DNA of 61,884 bases from Thalassovita aquimarina (GTDB taxonomy: Bacteria; Pseudomonadota; Alphaproteobacteria; Rhodobacterales; Rhodobacteraceae): positions 1 through 61,884 of the forward strand of contig NZ_JADMKU010000024.1 of assembly GCF_018219815.1 (NCBI RefSeq), in the 5' to 3' direction. Position 1 is the first letter of the stretch; every line of letters begins with the position of its first letter. Both the position numbers and the translations under genes were made by a program. The notes under the pieces were generated by a model. That model saw only the letters and a program-made list of their open reading frames with translations. It ran no database searches and was not told the DNA's origin. Shown piece by piece: positions 20,905 to 34,331 of this stretch.

Positions 20905-21947
20905 TGTTCTTTGCCTCTGACAATGGTGGCCCGACCCATCCGCAGATTCTTGAAGCGGTGACCAAGGCGAACGAAGGGTATCGCAGCGGCTATGGCGCTG
21001 ATGCGGAAATGGACCGCGTGCGCGAGATGATCCGCGACGTGTTCGAGGCGCCCGATGCGGCGGTTTACCTTGTGGCGACGGGCACGGTGGCCAATTCGCT
21101 GGCGCTGGCCACGCTGTGCCAGCCCTGGGACACGATTTTCTGCACCCCGCTCGCCCATATCGAGGAAGACGAATGCAACGCGCCCGAGTTCTACACAGGC
21201 GGCGCCAAGCTGACGCTGGTGGGCGAGGCCGACAAGATGACGCCGGAGCAGCTGCGCGCCACGATCAAGAGCAAGGGCGGCAGCGTCCATAACCCGCAGC
21301 GCGGGCCGGTGTCGATCACCCAGGTGACCGAACTGGGGCACGTCTATAGCCTGGCCGAGATCGAGGCGCTATGCTCTGTTGCCAAGGAATTCGACCTGCC
21401 GGTGCATCTGGACGGGGCACGCTTTGCCAATGCGCTGGTCGCGCTCGGTTGCACGCCCGCCGAAATGACCTGGAAGGCCGGTGTCGACGCGGTCAGCTTC
21501 GGCGGCACCAAGAACGGCTGCATGGGCGTCGAGGCGGTGATCTTCTTCGATCCGAAGCACGCCCGGGAATTCGAACTGCGCCGCAAGCGGGCCGGGCACC
21601 TGTTTTCCAAGCACCGCTACCTGTCGGCGCAGATGCTGGGATACCTGACTGGCGACCTGTGGCTGCAAACCGCGCGGCAGGCGAACGACAACTGTGACCG
21701 GCTGGCGGCCGGCATGCGGGAATTGCCGGGGGTGGAATTCATCGCCGAACCGCAGGCCAACATGATCTTCGCCAAGATGCCGCGCGCGCTGCATCAGCGC
21801 GTCTTCGACGCCGGGGCCTATTATTACCTCATGGACGGCGACCTTGAGGGTGACGATCCCAACGAACCGCTGCTGGGCCGTTTCGTCTGCGACTGGTCGA
21901 TCGGGGCCGAGGGCGTTGATCAGTTCCTCGCCGCTGCCAAGGGCTGA
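20904..21947 (+). CDS. ltaE: Low-specificity L-threonine aldolase
   Basis: 347 aa PLP enzyme cleaving threonine/allo-threonine to glycine and acetaldehyde. Seen: N-terminal FASDNGGPTHPQILEA, the PLP-stacking VATGTVANSLAL, HLDGARFANA (168-177) and the Schiff-base Lys203 in FGGTKNGCMG. The start at 20904 gives TGATG coupling to the upstream gene. Its last 28 bp overlap the end of the convergent hydrolase gene. Cytoplasmic; links threonine and glycine pools. Confidence 0.94.
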   Translation: MFFASDNGGPTHPQILEAVTKANEGYRSGYGADAEMDRVREMIRDVFEAPDAAVYLVATGTVANSLALATLCQPWDTIFCTPLAHIEEDECNAPEFYTGGAKLTLVGEADKMTPEQLRATIKSKGGSVHNPQRGPVSITQVTELGHVYSLAEIEALCSVAKEFDLPVHLDGARFANALVALGCTPAEMTWKAGVDAVSFGGTKNGCMGVEAVIFFDPKHAREFELRRKRAGHLFSKHRYLSAQMLGYLTGDLWLQTARQANDNCDRLAAGMRELPGVEFIAEPQANMIFAKMPRALHQRVFDAGAYYYLMDGDLEGDDPNEPLLGRFVCDWSIGAEGVDQFLAAAKG

Positions 21948-22762
21948 TCCACAGCCGCTTCGGCATCGAGGAATGACCGGATCAATTCCGCCACGCGACC
22001 GGAATGGGTGATCGGGGCCATGTGCCCTGCCCCTTCGACCGTTTCGCAGCGACTGTTCCCGATGCGCCGGTGCAGGCCGGCGACGATAAGGTGGATGTAT
22101 TCGAGCGTGTTTTCGCCCTCGATCAAGAGCGTCGGCATTTCCAGCGCCTCGATCGCGCCGCGTCGCAGCAGCCCGGCCGAATCCTCGACCACCTCCGGCG
22201 CGACCTGTTCGACCACGCCAATCCGTTCCGCCATCGACAGGCGCAGGGACGCCGGCAGGCTGTCCCAGGGGCGGCCATCCCCCCAGACATCGGAATACCC
22301 CTTGGCCGCAGCCATCATGTCGCCGGCCTTGATCGCCCGGTCATAGTCCGCCAGATCGCGGTCATGCCGTTGCCGGCTGTCCGGGTCATCGGCAAAAGCA
22401 ACCGCCAGGAACACCGGTTCGATCAGAACCAGGGATCGCACCAGTCCGGAGTTTTCCGTTGCAAGCCGCAGCGCCACGGTCGCCCCGAAGGATTGCCCGA
22501 TCAGGTCTATTGGCCGATCGATGAAATCCGCCGCCATGTCGGTGGCGACCCGCTGCAGGGGCGCGCGCTGGTCCCATTGACCGCTTCTGCCGTGGCCGGG
22601 AATGTCGAAGGCGGTCATGTGCAGGATATCGCCTAGATGCGCCGCCATCCCCGCCCAGGCCCCCGAATGGCCCAGGCTGCAATGGATCAGCAGCGCCTCG
22701 CGCGGGCCGGAGCCGAATTCTGTCCAATAGGTCGGGAACCCGCCCTTCACTCCCTGCGGCAT
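21920..22762 (-). CDS. Alpha/beta hydrolase
   Basis: 280 aa. The fold landmarks are the oxyanion stretch IHCSLGHSGAW, FDIPGHGRSG, the nucleophile elbow IGQSFGAT (Ser91), and the catalytic His in EGAGHMAPITH near the C-terminus. It looks like a small-ester or ring-cleavage hydrolase; substrate unknown. It follows the isomerase-like gene by 3 bp, so the two probably act in one pathway, perhaps aromatic ring degradation. Its 3' end overlaps ltaE by 28 bp on the other strand. Confidence 0.88.
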   Translation of the reverse strand: MPQGVKGGFPTYWTEFGSGPREALLIHCSLGHSGAWAGMAAHLGDILHMTAFDIPGHGRSGQWDQRAPLQRVATDMAADFIDRPIDLIGQSFGATVALRLATENSGLVRSLVLIEPVFLAVAFADDPDSRQRHDRDLADYDRAIKAGDMMAAAKGYSDVWGDGRPWDSLPASLRLSMAERIGVVEQVAPEVVEDSAGLLRRGAIEALEMPTLLIEGENTLEYIHLIVAGLHRRIGNSRCETVEGAGHMAPITHSGRVAELIRSFLDAEAAVDQPLAAARN

Positions 22763-22765
22763 CGC

Positions 22766-23365
22766 TCAGAGCTTGCCAGCGAGATGCAGTTCGAGATCGT
22801 CGAGCCGATCCTGACCCCAGAATTTCTGACCGCTATCGACAACGAAGAAGGGCGAACCGAACACGCCCTCGGACACGGCCTGTTCGAGGTTGGCGGCATA
22901 GGTTTCCGCCCCGCTGAGCAAGCCGCTGTCAGCGAGCGACGGATCGAAACCGGCGTTTTCCAGGCAGGCCTTGATCACCGCGTCGTCGGCGATGTCCTTT
23001 TCCTCGACCCAACAGGCTTTCAGCAACGCATGCACCAGCGCCGCCACATCGCCGCCGCCCGCCTTCTGCGCCGCGATGATCGCGTAGGAGGACGGCGCGG
23101 CGTTGGTCGGCCAGAAGGCCGGTTTCATGTTCAGTTCCATCCCCAGCTTGCGCGCCTGCCGCGGCAGTTCCTGCGCCCGGTATGCGATCCGGGAAGGGTG
23201 CCGTTCGGGCAAAGGCGCCCCGCCGGTGCGGGGAAAGGCGGCGATGATATCGAAGGGTTTGTAGGTCACGGTGGCGCCGTGACGCTTGGCGCTTTGATCC
23301 AACCGGTCACCTACCAGATAAGCATATGGCGACAGCATCGAAAAATAATAGTCAATATGTGCCAT
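22766..23365 (-). CDS. 2-hydroxychromene-2-carboxylate isomerase-like (DsbA-fold) protein
   Basis: 199 aa from ATG at 23365, preceded by AGAGAAGGACGAAG; the longer frame upstream is not family-like. The N-terminus [14 protein letters not shown] has the Ser that replaces the catalytic Cys in HCCA isomerases, a kappa-class glutathione-transferase fold. The C-terminal [26 protein letters not shown] is the expected thioredoxin-fold end (seen as [22 protein letters not shown]). It may act in glutathione-dependent isomerisation of aromatic breakdown products. In an operon with the alpha/beta hydrolase. Confidence 0.9.
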   Translation of the reverse strand: MAHIDYYFSMLSPYAYLVGDRLDQSAKRHGATVTYKPFDIIAAFPRTGGAPLPERHPSRIAYRAQELPRQARKLGMELNMKPAFWPTNAAPSSYAIIAAQKAGGGDVAALVHALLKACWVEEKDIADDAVIKACLENAGFDPSLADSGLLSGAETYAANLEQAVSEGVFGSPFFVVDSGQKFWGQDRLDDLELHLAGKL

Positions 23366-23471
23366 CTTCGTCCTTCTCTCCCTCGGCATAGGTTTGCCTG
23401 AACGTAGTGAGATGGTAAGCGGTGTCAACGACACGATTCTGTCATCTCGACCAACCTGGGGAACCGTCGAC

Positions 23472-24488
23472 ATGCCCAACCTTAAAGAACCTAAACTCAT
23501 CGCCGGCAATGCGAACAAGCCGCTGGCGCAAAACATCGCGCGCCGGATGTCGATGCATCGGGGAAAATCGATCGGTCTTGTCGATGCCCGTGTCGAACGG
23601 TTCAACGATCAGGAAATCTTCGTCGAAGTGTACGAAAACGTCCGCGGCGAGGACATGTTCATCATTCAGCCGACGTCCAACCCAGCGAATGACAACCTGA
23701 TGGAACTGTTGATCATGTCCGATGCGCTGCGCCGCTCCTCGGCGTCGCGGATCACCGCCGTGATCCCCTATTTCGGATATGCCCGCCAGGACCGCCGCAC
23801 CAAGGCGCGCACGCCGATCAGCGCCAAGCTGGTCGCCAACATGCTGGTCGAGGCGGGGATCGAACGGGTCCTGACGCTGGACCTGCACGCAACCCAGATC
23901 CAGGGTTTCTTCGATATCCCGGTAGACAACCTCTATGCCTCGCCGATCTTCGCGCTGGACATCAAGCAGCAGTTCGCCGGGTCTCTGGAAGACGTGATGG
24001 TCGTATCGCCCGATGTCGGCGGCGTGGCCCGCGCCCGCGAACTGGCCAAGCGGATCAACGCACCGCTGTCGATCGTCGACAAGCGCCGCGAAAAGCCCGG
24101 CGAAGTTGCCGAAATGACCGTGATCGGCAATGTCGAAGGCAAGAAGTGCATCATCGTCGATGACATGTGCGACACCGCCGGAACGCTGTGCAAGGGGGCC
24201 GAGATCCTGATGGAGCACGGCGCCAGCGAAGTACACGCCTATATCTCGCACGGCGTTCTATCCGGCCCGGCGGTCGAACGGATCACCAATTCGGTGATGA
24301 AGTCGCTCGTGATCACCGATTCGATCCAGCCGACCCAGGCGGTTCTGAACACGCCGAATATCCGCATCCTGCCGACCGCGCCGATGTTCGCACAGGCGAT
24401 CCTGAACATCTGGAACGGCACCAGCGTATCGTCGCTGTTCGAAACCGAAACTCTGGATCCGATCTACGAAGGTCAGTTCAAGAGCTGA
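23472..24488 (+). CDS. prs: Ribose-phosphate pyrophosphokinase (PRPP synthetase)
   Basis: 338 aa; makes PRPP from ribose-5-phosphate and ATP for nucleotide, His and Trp synthesis. The start [19 protein letters not shown] at 23472 fits the family. Seen: [16 protein letters not shown], the ATP loop [22 protein letters not shown] and the PRPP-binding [13 protein letters not shown]. The frame is open upstream to 23394 but that part is not conserved. It is divergent from the isomerase gene and followed by a strong terminator. Confidence 0.97.
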   Translation: MPNLKEPKLIAGNANKPLAQNIARRMSMHRGKSIGLVDARVERFNDQEIFVEVYENVRGEDMFIIQPTSNPANDNLMELLIMSDALRRSSASRITAVIPYFGYARQDRRTKARTPISAKLVANMLVEAGIERVLTLDLHATQIQGFFDIPVDNLYASPIFALDIKQQFAGSLEDVMVVSPDVGGVARARELAKRINAPLSIVDKRREKPGEVAEMTVIGNVEGKKCIIVDDMCDTAGTLCKGAEILMEHGASEVHAYISHGVLSGPAVERITNSVMKSLVITDSIQPTQAVLNTPNIRILPTAPMFAQAILNIWNGTSVSSLFETETLDPIYEGQFKS

Positions 24489-24508
24489 TCGCGACCGTCT
24501 AGAGCGGC

Positions 24509-24533
24509 AAAGGGCGCCCCGAGGGCGCCCTTT
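24509..24533. terminator. Bidirectional terminator between prs and the lectin gene
   Basis: AAAGGGCGCC-CCGAG-GGCGCCCTTT with TT following on the plus strand and AA/TT symmetry on the other. It starts 20 bp after prs and ends directly next to the stop codon of the convergent lectin gene. Confidence 0.88.
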
Positions 24534-24534
24534 T

Positions 24535-24885
24535 TCATGGGATATCCCATTCGTCTTCGTCGCTGAGCTCGCCAATGGCCATCCATGACACCCGGATACG
24601 CGCGATCCTTGTGTTGTCCCAGGTGCTGAAAACGATTTCGAAATCGCTTGTCGTGATGTTCTGCGCGGTCAGGTCGGCGCGGACGTTGGTGGAATAATCC
24701 ACATCCCACAGCGACACAGAACAGGTTACCGCAGGGGCGGATTTGAATTTTTCACTGAATACGACCTTGGTGCGGCGCTCGCGGTTGCCTTCGCCGGTCC
24801 ACATGTCGCCGCCGTTTTCGAAATCGGAAAACAGGGCCACGTCGCCCTGATCAATGCCAATCAAATTCGATTTCAATTTCTTCAT
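24535..24885 (-). CDS. H-type lectin domain protein
   Basis: 116 aa, essentially one H-type lectin domain: GIDQGDVALFSDFENGG, then KVVFSEKFKSAPAVTCSV, NVRADLTAQNITTSDFEIVF and a final RIRVSWMAIG. The beta-sandwich of this family (named from Helix pomatia agglutinin) binds GalNAc in animals. No signal peptide. The start at MKKLKSNLIG (24885) is preferred; an ATG at 24909 is possible and neither has a clear ribosome site. It sits alone between two terminators. Its function in bacteria is not established. Confidence 0.78.
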   Translation of the reverse strand: MKKLKSNLIGIDQGDVALFSDFENGGDMWTGEGNRERRTKVVFSEKFKSAPAVTCSVSLWDVDYSTNVRADLTAQNITTSDFEIVFSTWDNTRIARIRVSWMAIGELSDEDEWDIP

Positions 24886-24935
24886 GGCTGAAAAACTGCC
24901 CCGCGACATCCGCCGTGGTCAACCATTAGACATGA

Positions 24936-24961
24936 AAAAGGCCCCTCGAGAGGGGCCTTTT
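24936..24961 (-). terminator. Terminator of the atpHAGDC operon
   Basis: AAAAGGCCCCT-CGAG-AGGGGCCTTTT, a perfect stem with T-run in the minus direction, 26 bp after the atpC stop; it is also upstream of the lectin gene start. Confidence 0.9.
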
Positions 24962-24986
24962 CGCATTCCTGTCAGAACCGTACCGA

Positions 24987-25424
24987 TCAGAGATTGGCCT
25001 GGTTCGGATTCAGCCCGATATGGGTGCCCATCGCAACCATGTCCGCCAGCAGTTTGGCGGCATCGTCGACCGGACCGGGTTCGTTGTGGAAGACTTCCTT
25101 CGCCTTGTTCAGCGCATCGGCAGCGGCCTGAACCATGCCGTCGATGTCTTCCTGCGTGACGTCTGCACGCGGGATGGCGCGCTCGGCCAGAACCGAGATC
25201 GAATCGGCGCTGATCTCGGCGAAACCGCCGGTCACGACATATTCGACCTCACCTTCCGGACCGCTGACATGCAGCACGCCGGGGCGCAGGGTGGTGATGG
25301 TCGGGGCATGACCGGCCATCGCCGTCATGTCGCCATCCGCACCCGGGATCTGGACCTGCTCAACCGCGAACGAAGCAAGGCTCCGTTCGGGGCTGACCAA
25401 ATCGAATTGCACTGTCTCAGCCAT
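24987..25424 (-). CDS. atpC: F1 ATP synthase epsilon subunit
   Basis: 145 aa central-stalk subunit that couples rotation and inhibits ATP hydrolysis. The N-terminal beta-sandwich shows [19 protein letters not shown] and [22 protein letters not shown] (seen as [13 protein letters not shown]). The C-terminal helices are short and acidic compared with E. coli. Last gene of the F1 operon, 11 bp after atpD, with GGAGGC just before the ATG. Confidence 0.96.
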   Translation of the reverse strand: MAETVQFDLVSPERSLASFAVEQVQIPGADGDMTAMAGHAPTITTLRPGVLHVSGPEGEVEYVVTGGFAEISADSISVLAERAIPRADVTQEDIDGMVQAAADALNKAKEVFHNEPGPVDDAAKLLADMVAMGTHIGLNPNQANL

Positions 25425-25435
25425 TAAGGGCCTCC

Positions 25436-26878
<1,443 letters not shown>

Positions 26879-27754
26879 TTAGAGCGCTTCAGCGCCCGAG
26901 ATAATTTCGATAAGTTCGCTGGTGATCACGGCCTGACGCGAGCGGTTGAACTCGATCGTCAGTTTGTCGATCATCTCGCCCGCGTTCCGGGTCGCGTTGT
27001 CCATTGCGGACATCCGCGCACCTTGTTCGGACGCACCGTTTTCCAGCAGGGCTGCGAAGATCTGCGTTGCCACGCCACGCGGCAGCAGGTCGGCCAGGAT
27101 GGCCTCTTCGTCGGGCTCATAATCATACAGGGTGGTGTCCCCTGCATCTTCCTGCGCCTCGAAAGAGGCAGGAATGATCTGCTGAGCGGTCGGGATCTGT
27201 GAGATCACCGACTGGAAGCGGTTGTAGAAGATCGTTGCCACGTCGAATTCACCGTCATCGAAGCGGTTCAGAAGATCACGCGCGATGTCTTGTGCATTGA
27301 CGTAGCCGACGTTTTTCACCTCGGACAGATCGACATGGCCGATGAAAAGTTCGCCCAGGTCACGTTTCAGCTGTTCACGGCCTTTTTTGCCGACGGTCAG
27401 GATCTTGACCGTCTTGCCTTGAGCGATCAGCTCTTCGGCCTTGGCGCGTGCCAGTTTTGCGATCGAGCTGTTGAAGCCGCCGCAGAGGCCACGCTCTGCG
27501 GTCATGACCACCAGAAGCTGCACCTGGTCGGAACCGGTACCCGACAGCAGCTTGGGCGCGCTGTCAGAGGAACCGACCGAGGCCGCCAGCCCGGCCAGAA
27601 CGGCATTGAACCGTTCTGTGTAAGGGCGCGAGGCTTCTGCAGCGTCCTGCGCGCGGCGAAGTTTCGCCGCGGCAACCATCTGCATGGCCTTGGTGATCTT
27701 TCGAGTGTTCTTCACACTCTCGATCCTGTTTTTTAGGTCCTTGAGACTCGGCAT
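26879..27754 (-). CDS. atpG: F1 ATP synthase gamma subunit
   Basis: 291 aa rotor shaft. The N-terminal helix [20 protein letters not shown] and C-terminal helix [19 protein letters not shown], the coiled coil that turns within the alpha3beta3 ring, are conserved. The Rossmann-like middle starts with LCGGFNSSI. Third gene of the operon, 13 bp after atpA. Confidence 0.97.
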   Translation of the reverse strand: MPSLKDLKNRIESVKNTRKITKAMQMVAAAKLRRAQDAAEASRPYTERFNAVLAGLAASVGSSDSAPKLLSGTGSDQVQLLVVMTAERGLCGGFNSSIAKLARAKAEELIAQGKTVKILTVGKKGREQLKRDLGELFIGHVDLSEVKNVGYVNAQDIARDLLNRFDDGEFDVATIFYNRFQSVISQIPTAQQIIPASFEAQEDAGDTTLYDYEPDEEAILADLLPRGVATQIFAALLENGASEQGARMSAMDNATRNAGEMIDKLTIEFNRSRQAVITSELIEIISGAEAL

Positions 27755-27767
27755 TGCCTAATCTCCC

Positions 27768-29306
27768 TTATGCGAAGTCAGCTGCGAAATCGTCCAGCGC
27801 GGCTTTAACTTTGTCGGCCAGCTCACCTTTGACCTTACGGTCATTGTTGGTGATGTCGTCCAGCAGATCGGCGTTCTTGCCGCGCAGGTGCGCCAGCAGG
27901 CCAGCTTCAAAGCGTGCAACGTCGCTCACGTCGATCTTGTCGAGGTAACCGTTGGTGCCGGCAAAGATCATGCAGACGATTTCAGCGTTGGTCAGCGGCG
28001 AATACTGCGGCTGCTTCATCAGCTCGGTCAGACGCGCGCCACGGGCCAGCAGCTGCTGGGTCGAAGCGTCGAGGTCGGAACCGAACTGGGCGAAGGCCGC
28101 CATTTCGCGATACTGAGCCAGCGACAGCTTCACCGGACCGGCAACCGAGGACATCGCCTTGGTCTGGGCCGACGAACCAACACGCGACACCGAAAGACCG
28201 GTGTTCACAGCAGGCCGGATACCCTGATAGAACAGTTCGGTTTCCAGGAAGATCTGGCCGTCGGTGATCGAGATCACGTTGGTCGGAATAAACGCCGAAA
28301 CGTCGCCGCCCTGGGTTTCGATGATCGGCAGCGCGGTCAGCGAACCGGCGCCGTGATCTTCGTTCAGCTTTGCCGAACGTTCCAGCAGACGCGAGTGCAG
28401 GTAGAAAACGTCGCCCGGATACGCTTCACGCCCCGGCGGACGGCGCAGCAGCAGCGACATCTGACGATAGGCCACAGCCTGCTTCGACAGGTCATCATAG
28501 ATGATCAGCGCGTGCTTGCCGTTATCGCGGAAATATTCCGCCATCGCGGTTGCGGCGTAGGGTGCCAGGAACTGCATCGGCGCGGGGTCGGAAGCGGTCG
28601 CGGCAACGACGATCGAGTAGTCGATCGCGCCGGTTTCTTCCAGCTTCTTCACCAGCTGGGCAACGGTCGAACGTTTCTGACCGACTGCGACGTAAATGCA
28701 GTACAGCTTCTTGCTCTCATCGTCGCCGGCGGCGTCGTTGTAGGATTTCTGGTTCAGGATCGCGTCCAGAGCAACGGCGGTCTTGCCGGTCTGACGGTCA
28801 CCAATGATCAGTTCGCGCTGGCCGCGGCCGATCGGGATCATTGCGTCAACCGACTTCAGGCCGGTTGCCATCGGTTCGTGAACCGATTTACGCGGGATGA
28901 TGCCCGGGGCTTTCTGGTCGGCGATGCGGCGCTCGGAAGCGGCGATCGGGCCCTTGCCGTCCAGCGGGTTGCCCAGACCGTCAACGACGCGGCCCAGCAG
29001 GGCGTCGCCGGCGGGGACGTCCACGATGGCGTTGGTCCGCTTAACAGTGTCGCCTTCCTTGATGTCACGGTCGGACCCGAAGATCACGACACCGACGTTG
29101 TCGCTTTCCAGGTTCAGGGCCATCCCGCGGATACCACCGGGGAATTCGACCATTTCACCAGCCTGGATGTTGTCGAGGCCGTAGACGCGGGCAATACCGT
29201 CACCGACGGAGAGCACGCGACCAACCTCAGCAACTTCGGCTTCCTGACCGAAGTTCTTGATCTGGTCCTTCAGGATCGCAGAAATCTCTGCAGCTTGGAT
29301 ACCCAT
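27768..29306 (-). CDS. atpA: F1 ATP synthase alpha subunit
   Basis: 512 aa non-catalytic nucleotide-binding subunit. Walker [10 protein letters not shown] (about 170-178), the arginine-finger region [14 protein letters not shown] and [20 protein letters not shown] (split as [14 protein letters not shown]) are present. Start ATG is directly adjacent to the atpH stop (TAAATG), so the two are translationally coupled. Confidence 0.98.
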   Translation of the reverse strand: MGIQAAEISAILKDQIKNFGQEAEVAEVGRVLSVGDGIARVYGLDNIQAGEMVEFPGGIRGMALNLESDNVGVVIFGSDRDIKEGDTVKRTNAIVDVPAGDALLGRVVDGLGNPLDGKGPIAASERRIADQKAPGIIPRKSVHEPMATGLKSVDAMIPIGRGQRELIIGDRQTGKTAVALDAILNQKSYNDAAGDDESKKLYCIYVAVGQKRSTVAQLVKKLEETGAIDYSIVVAATASDPAPMQFLAPYAATAMAEYFRDNGKHALIIYDDLSKQAVAYRQMSLLLRRPPGREAYPGDVFYLHSRLLERSAKLNEDHGAGSLTALPIIETQGGDVSAFIPTNVISITDGQIFLETELFYQGIRPAVNTGLSVSRVGSSAQTKAMSSVAGPVKLSLAQYREMAAFAQFGSDLDASTQQLLARGARLTELMKQPQYSPLTNAEIVCMIFAGTNGYLDKIDVSDVARFEAGLLAHLRGKNADLLDDITNNDRKVKGELADKVKAALDDFAADFA

Positions 29307-29867
29307 TTATCCGACCTCTTTCATTGCATTCTGGAGGGAGTTGAGCTTGGAGCGGATCGAGGTGTCGATCATCTTCGAGCCCACTTTAACGACAAGACCG
29401 CCGATGAGATCCTCATCAACGGTCGCATTGATTTTAACATCTTTCCCGACACGAGCGGCCAGGGTTTTCGCCAGTTTGTCCGCCTGGGTCTTGGTCAGCG
29501 CCTTGGCGCTGGTGACTTCGGCGGTCACTTCGCCCTTGTCTTCGGCGATCAGCGCAGACAGCTGATCCAGCAGCTGCGGCAGAACGAACAGACGGCGTTT
29601 CTGCGCCATCAGCGACAGGCCGTCTTTCAAGACGGGTTCGACGCCCATCTTTACGGCCAGCGCTGCGATGGCCTTTTCCTGATCATCACGCGACACCAGC
29701 GGAGAGCTGATCAGCGCCCGCAGATCTGCGCTTTCGTTCAGCGCAGAGGCAAGATCGATGACATTGGGTTCGATTTTCGCGAGAGAGTTGGTCTCTTTCG
29801 CGATCTCGAAGATGGCGGTGGCATAGCGCGCGGCAATGCCTGAGGAGATCGAAGCTGGTTCGGACAC
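29307..29867 (-). CDS. atpH: F1 ATP synthase delta subunit
   Basis: 186 aa peripheral-stalk subunit joining F1 to F0. The GTG at 29867 is chosen: GGAAGGG lies close upstream, and the protein then begins MSEPASISSGIAARYATAIF as in relatives. The frame continues upstream to 29981, adding 38 residues that are not family-like. C-terminal DEDLIGGLVVKVGSKMIDTSI is the usual OSCP-type motif (seen as GGLVVKVGSKMID). First gene of the operon; the F0 genes are not in this window, a split typical of Rhodobacterales. Confidence 0.96.
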   Translation of the reverse strand: MSEPASISSGIAARYATAIFEIAKETNSLAKIEPNVIDLASALNESADLRALISSPLVSRDDQEKAIAALAVKMGVEPVLKDGLSLMAQKRRLFVLPQLLDQLSALIAEDKGEVTAEVTSAKALTKTQADKLAKTLAARVGKDVKINATVDEDLIGGLVVKVGSKMIDTSIRSKLNSLQNAMKEVG

Positions 29868-30000
29868 GTCCACCCTTCCGACTTTTATGGCCCCGTCTCG
29901 GGCCATTTGGCCCGCCCCGGGGGCGTTTGGATCATTGACCTGCGTCAAAGTATCGAAATCGGCGTGGGTGTAGCAGAGCATTCCCTACCTAGCAACATAC

Positions 30001-30042
30001 TATGAAAACCTTGTATACAAAAGAATACAGCGCGTTTTCATA
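30001..30042. promoter_or_regulatory. Long dyad upstream of atpHAGDC
   Basis: TATGAAAAC (30001-30009) is repeated perfectly in inverse as GTTTTCATA (30034-30042). Between the arms lies a perfect palindrome TTGTATACAA (30011-30020). It sits 134-175 bp upstream of the atpH start, in the AT-rich part of the region. It could be an operator overlapping the promoter or a leader hairpin; no known consensus is matched. Confidence 0.5.
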
Positions 30043-30184
30043 CACTTAACCAAGGTGCGACGGTTTGCACGTGATTTGTGGTGTAAAAAAACCGCCACTT
30101 TTCCACAGCTTTTTCGATTCCCTGCCCGCGATGGCGGCACATCCGGCATGAACCGTTATCGCTATCGTACGCAAAGTCGCCCGG

Positions 30185-30219
30185 AATCGGGGTGATTTGA
30201 ACCCACCGGTGCCCCGATT
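30185..30219. other. Hairpin AATCGGGG / CCCCGATT after the methyltransferase gene
   Basis: Perfect 8-bp arms (30185-30192 and 30212-30219) around a 19-nt loop, 32 bp past the methyltransferase stop on the minus strand. No T-run follows in either direction, so at most a weak terminator. The loop contains GGGTTCAAAT on the minus strand, which imitates a tRNA T-loop. Confidence 0.4.
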
Positions 30220-30250
30220 TGCACCGCCCCGAAACAGGGTTGCGGCATGG

Positions 30251-30997
30251 TCAAACCGGTTTCGGTTTCGTCGCCGGGCTGGGCGACAGGATCGACAGCG
30301 GCTTCTTCACCGCCTCGCGCAGCCCCGGCCCGTTGGGGGCGTGGACGCGCTTGGACACCTCCACCATGATCACCCCGCCCGAGACCACCATCGAAAAGGA
30401 ATGCCCCATCCGTTCCATCATCTCGCCGGTCTTGCGCCAGAACCGGCGCGGCGAGGGCGGCTGATAAAGCGCGGTTTCGTTGCGTTCGGGCATGAAGTGA
30501 TGCCGCTTGAGCTGGGTTTCCAGCTGGCCCAGCGTGTAGGGGCGGCCGTAACCGAACGGCGTGGCATCGCTGCGCGACCAGAGCCCGGCGCGGTTGGGCA
30601 CGATGAACAGCGCCTTACCCCCCGGCCCCAGCACGCGGAAACATTCCTCGAGCAAGGCCGAAGGCTGTTCGCTGGTTTCCAGCCCGTGCATCAACACCAG
30701 CTTGTCGACATGCCCGGTCTCGATCGGCCAGGACACCTCCTCGCAAAGCACCGACAGGTTCGGCATCCCCGCGGGCCAAGGCATCACTCCCTGCGGGCCG
30801 GGCATCAACGCCGTCACCCGCCGCGCTTCGCTGAGATAGGGGCGCAGCAACGGCACCGCGAAGCCGAATCCCACGACGGTCTGGCCATGCGCCTCGGGCC
30901 ATATCTTCAACGCCTGGTCGCGCACGGCTTTCTGCGCCGCACGCCCCAACGTGCTGCGATAGTAGAAATTGCGCAGGTCCTGAACATCAAGATGCAT
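30251..30997 (-). CDS. Divergent SAM-dependent methyltransferase-like protein
   Basis: 248 aa from ATG at 30997 ([19 protein letters not shown]). The layout is that of a class I methyltransferase domain: strand-loop [12 protein letters not shown] in place of the usual GxGx[22 protein letters not shown], and the post-motif helix [21 protein letters not shown], which is the strongest match ([17 protein letters not shown]). The degenerate glycine loop leaves methyl transfer uncertain. It is divergent from gloB by 61 bp, a neighbour arrangement I associate with Rhodobacterales. Confidence 0.82.
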   Translation of the reverse strand: MHLDVQDLRNFYYRSTLGRAAQKAVRDQALKIWPEAHGQTVVGFGFAVPLLRPYLSEARRVTALMPGPQGVMPWPAGMPNLSVLCEEVSWPIETGHVDKLVLMHGLETSEQPSALLEECFRVLGPGGKALFIVPNRAGLWSRSDATPFGYGRPYTLGQLETQLKRHHFMPERNETALYQPPSPRRFWRKTGEMMERMGHSFSMVVSGGVIMVEVSKRVHAPNGPGLREAVKKPLSILSPSPATKPKPV

Positions 30998-31058
30998 TGC
31001 AGCCGGTCCCTCGATCCGCCACTGTGGGGACAGAATAGCAGTCGAAGGAGGAAACGCC

Positions 31059-31826
31059 ATGCCCCTTGAGCTCGTCACCATTCCCTGTCTCAAGGACAAC
31101 TATGCCTATCTGGTGCATGACGATGAAAGCGGCGAAACCGCAGCGGTCGACGTGCCCGACGCCGGACCGATTTCCGCCGCGCTGAAGGAACGGGGCTGGA
31201 CGCTCAGCCACATCCTGCTGACCCACCATCACTGGGACCACATCGACGGGGTGGCCAACCTGCTGACGGATCATCCCGCGAAAGTGATCGGGGCCGAAAC
31301 CGACGCCCACCGCCTGCCGCCGCTCGATATCGCGGTGGCCGAGGGTGACACTCTGCGGATCGGCGGCGAAGCGATGCAGGTGATCGACGTGTCGGGCCAC
31401 ACGGTCGGCCATATCGCCTTCTATTTCCCCGACAGCAAACTGGCTTTCACCGCCGACAGCCTGATGGCCCTGGGCTGCGGCCGGTTGTTCGAAGGCACCC
31501 CGGATCAGATGTTCGACAGCCTGTCGAAACTGGCCGCCCTGCCCGCCGACACGCTGATCTGTTCGGGTCACGAATACACCCAATCGAACGGGAAATTCGC
31601 GCTGACCATTGATCCCGACAATCCCGCGCTTATCTTTCGTACAGAGCAGGTCCAGAAAGCTCGCGCAGAAGGCAAGGCAACGGTACCCAGCCTGTTATCG
31701 GAAGAACTGGCGACCAACCCTTTCCTGCGCTGCAATGATCCCGGCGTGAAGGCTGCGATTGGCATGATCGATGCACAACCTTCTTCAGTCTTCGCCGAGA
31801 TCAGGAAGCGCAAGGATAACTTCTGA
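31059..31826 (+). CDS. gloB: Hydroxyacylglutathione hydrolase (glyoxalase II)
   Basis: 255 aa metallo-beta-lactamase-fold enzyme; hydrolyses S-lactoylglutathione to lactate and glutathione, the second step of methylglyoxal detoxification. Metal ligands: THHHWDH (His56, His58, Asp60, His61), [22 protein letters not shown], and GHEYT. The C-terminal substrate domain ends EIRKRKDNF, the usual glyoxalase II tail that binds glutathione. GAAGGAGG sits 8 nt before the ATG. Confidence 0.95.
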   Translation: MPLELVTIPCLKDNYAYLVHDDESGETAAVDVPDAGPISAALKERGWTLSHILLTHHHWDHIDGVANLLTDHPAKVIGAETDAHRLPPLDIAVAEGDTLRIGGEAMQVIDVSGHTVGHIAFYFPDSKLAFTADSLMALGCGRLFEGTPDQMFDSLSKLAALPADTLICSGHEYTQSNGKFALTIDPDNPALIFRTEQVQKARAEGKATVPSLLSEELATNPFLRCNDPGVKAAIGMIDAQPSSVFAEIRKRKDNF

Positions 31827-31997
31827 ACGCACGCCCAGCGGATCGGCAAATGAATGATTTGTGAGGTTACACCGGCAGAAAACACTTGAAGCCACCGCCA
31901 TATCGACCGAACCTTGAACCTAACAGGTGATGGTCGAACTGACGTTGTAGGTTACAGGCTTCGAAGTTTTCGGCCCAACTAAGGAAGGAGCACTGCC

Positions 31998-34328
<2,331 letters not shown>

Positions 34329-34331
34329 TCG

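Larger units (their letters stand above)
29868..30250. other. 383-bp intergenic region upstream of the F1 operon
   Basis: No coding sequence is supported here. The segment 29980-30110 is unusually AT-rich for this genome, with TGTATA/TATACA-like words, and should hold the atpHAGDC promoter. It contains a dyad at 30001-30042 and, near the methyltransferase end, a separate hairpin at 30185-30219. Confidence 0.7.

Noticed and set aside
27888..29843. 651-codon open frame antisense to atpA and atpH
   Set aside because: Shadow of conserved atp genes; His/Arg/Gln-rich with no domain.
30185..30219. tRNA-like segment with GGGTTCAAAT on the minus strand
   Set aside because: It resembles a T-loop, but the T-stem has mismatches, no matching acceptor strand or anticodon arm is found within 90 nt, and the bases instead form a simple hairpin.
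31827..31997. clpS upstream of clpA
   Set aside because: The 171-bp gap is too short and has no ClpS-like frame.
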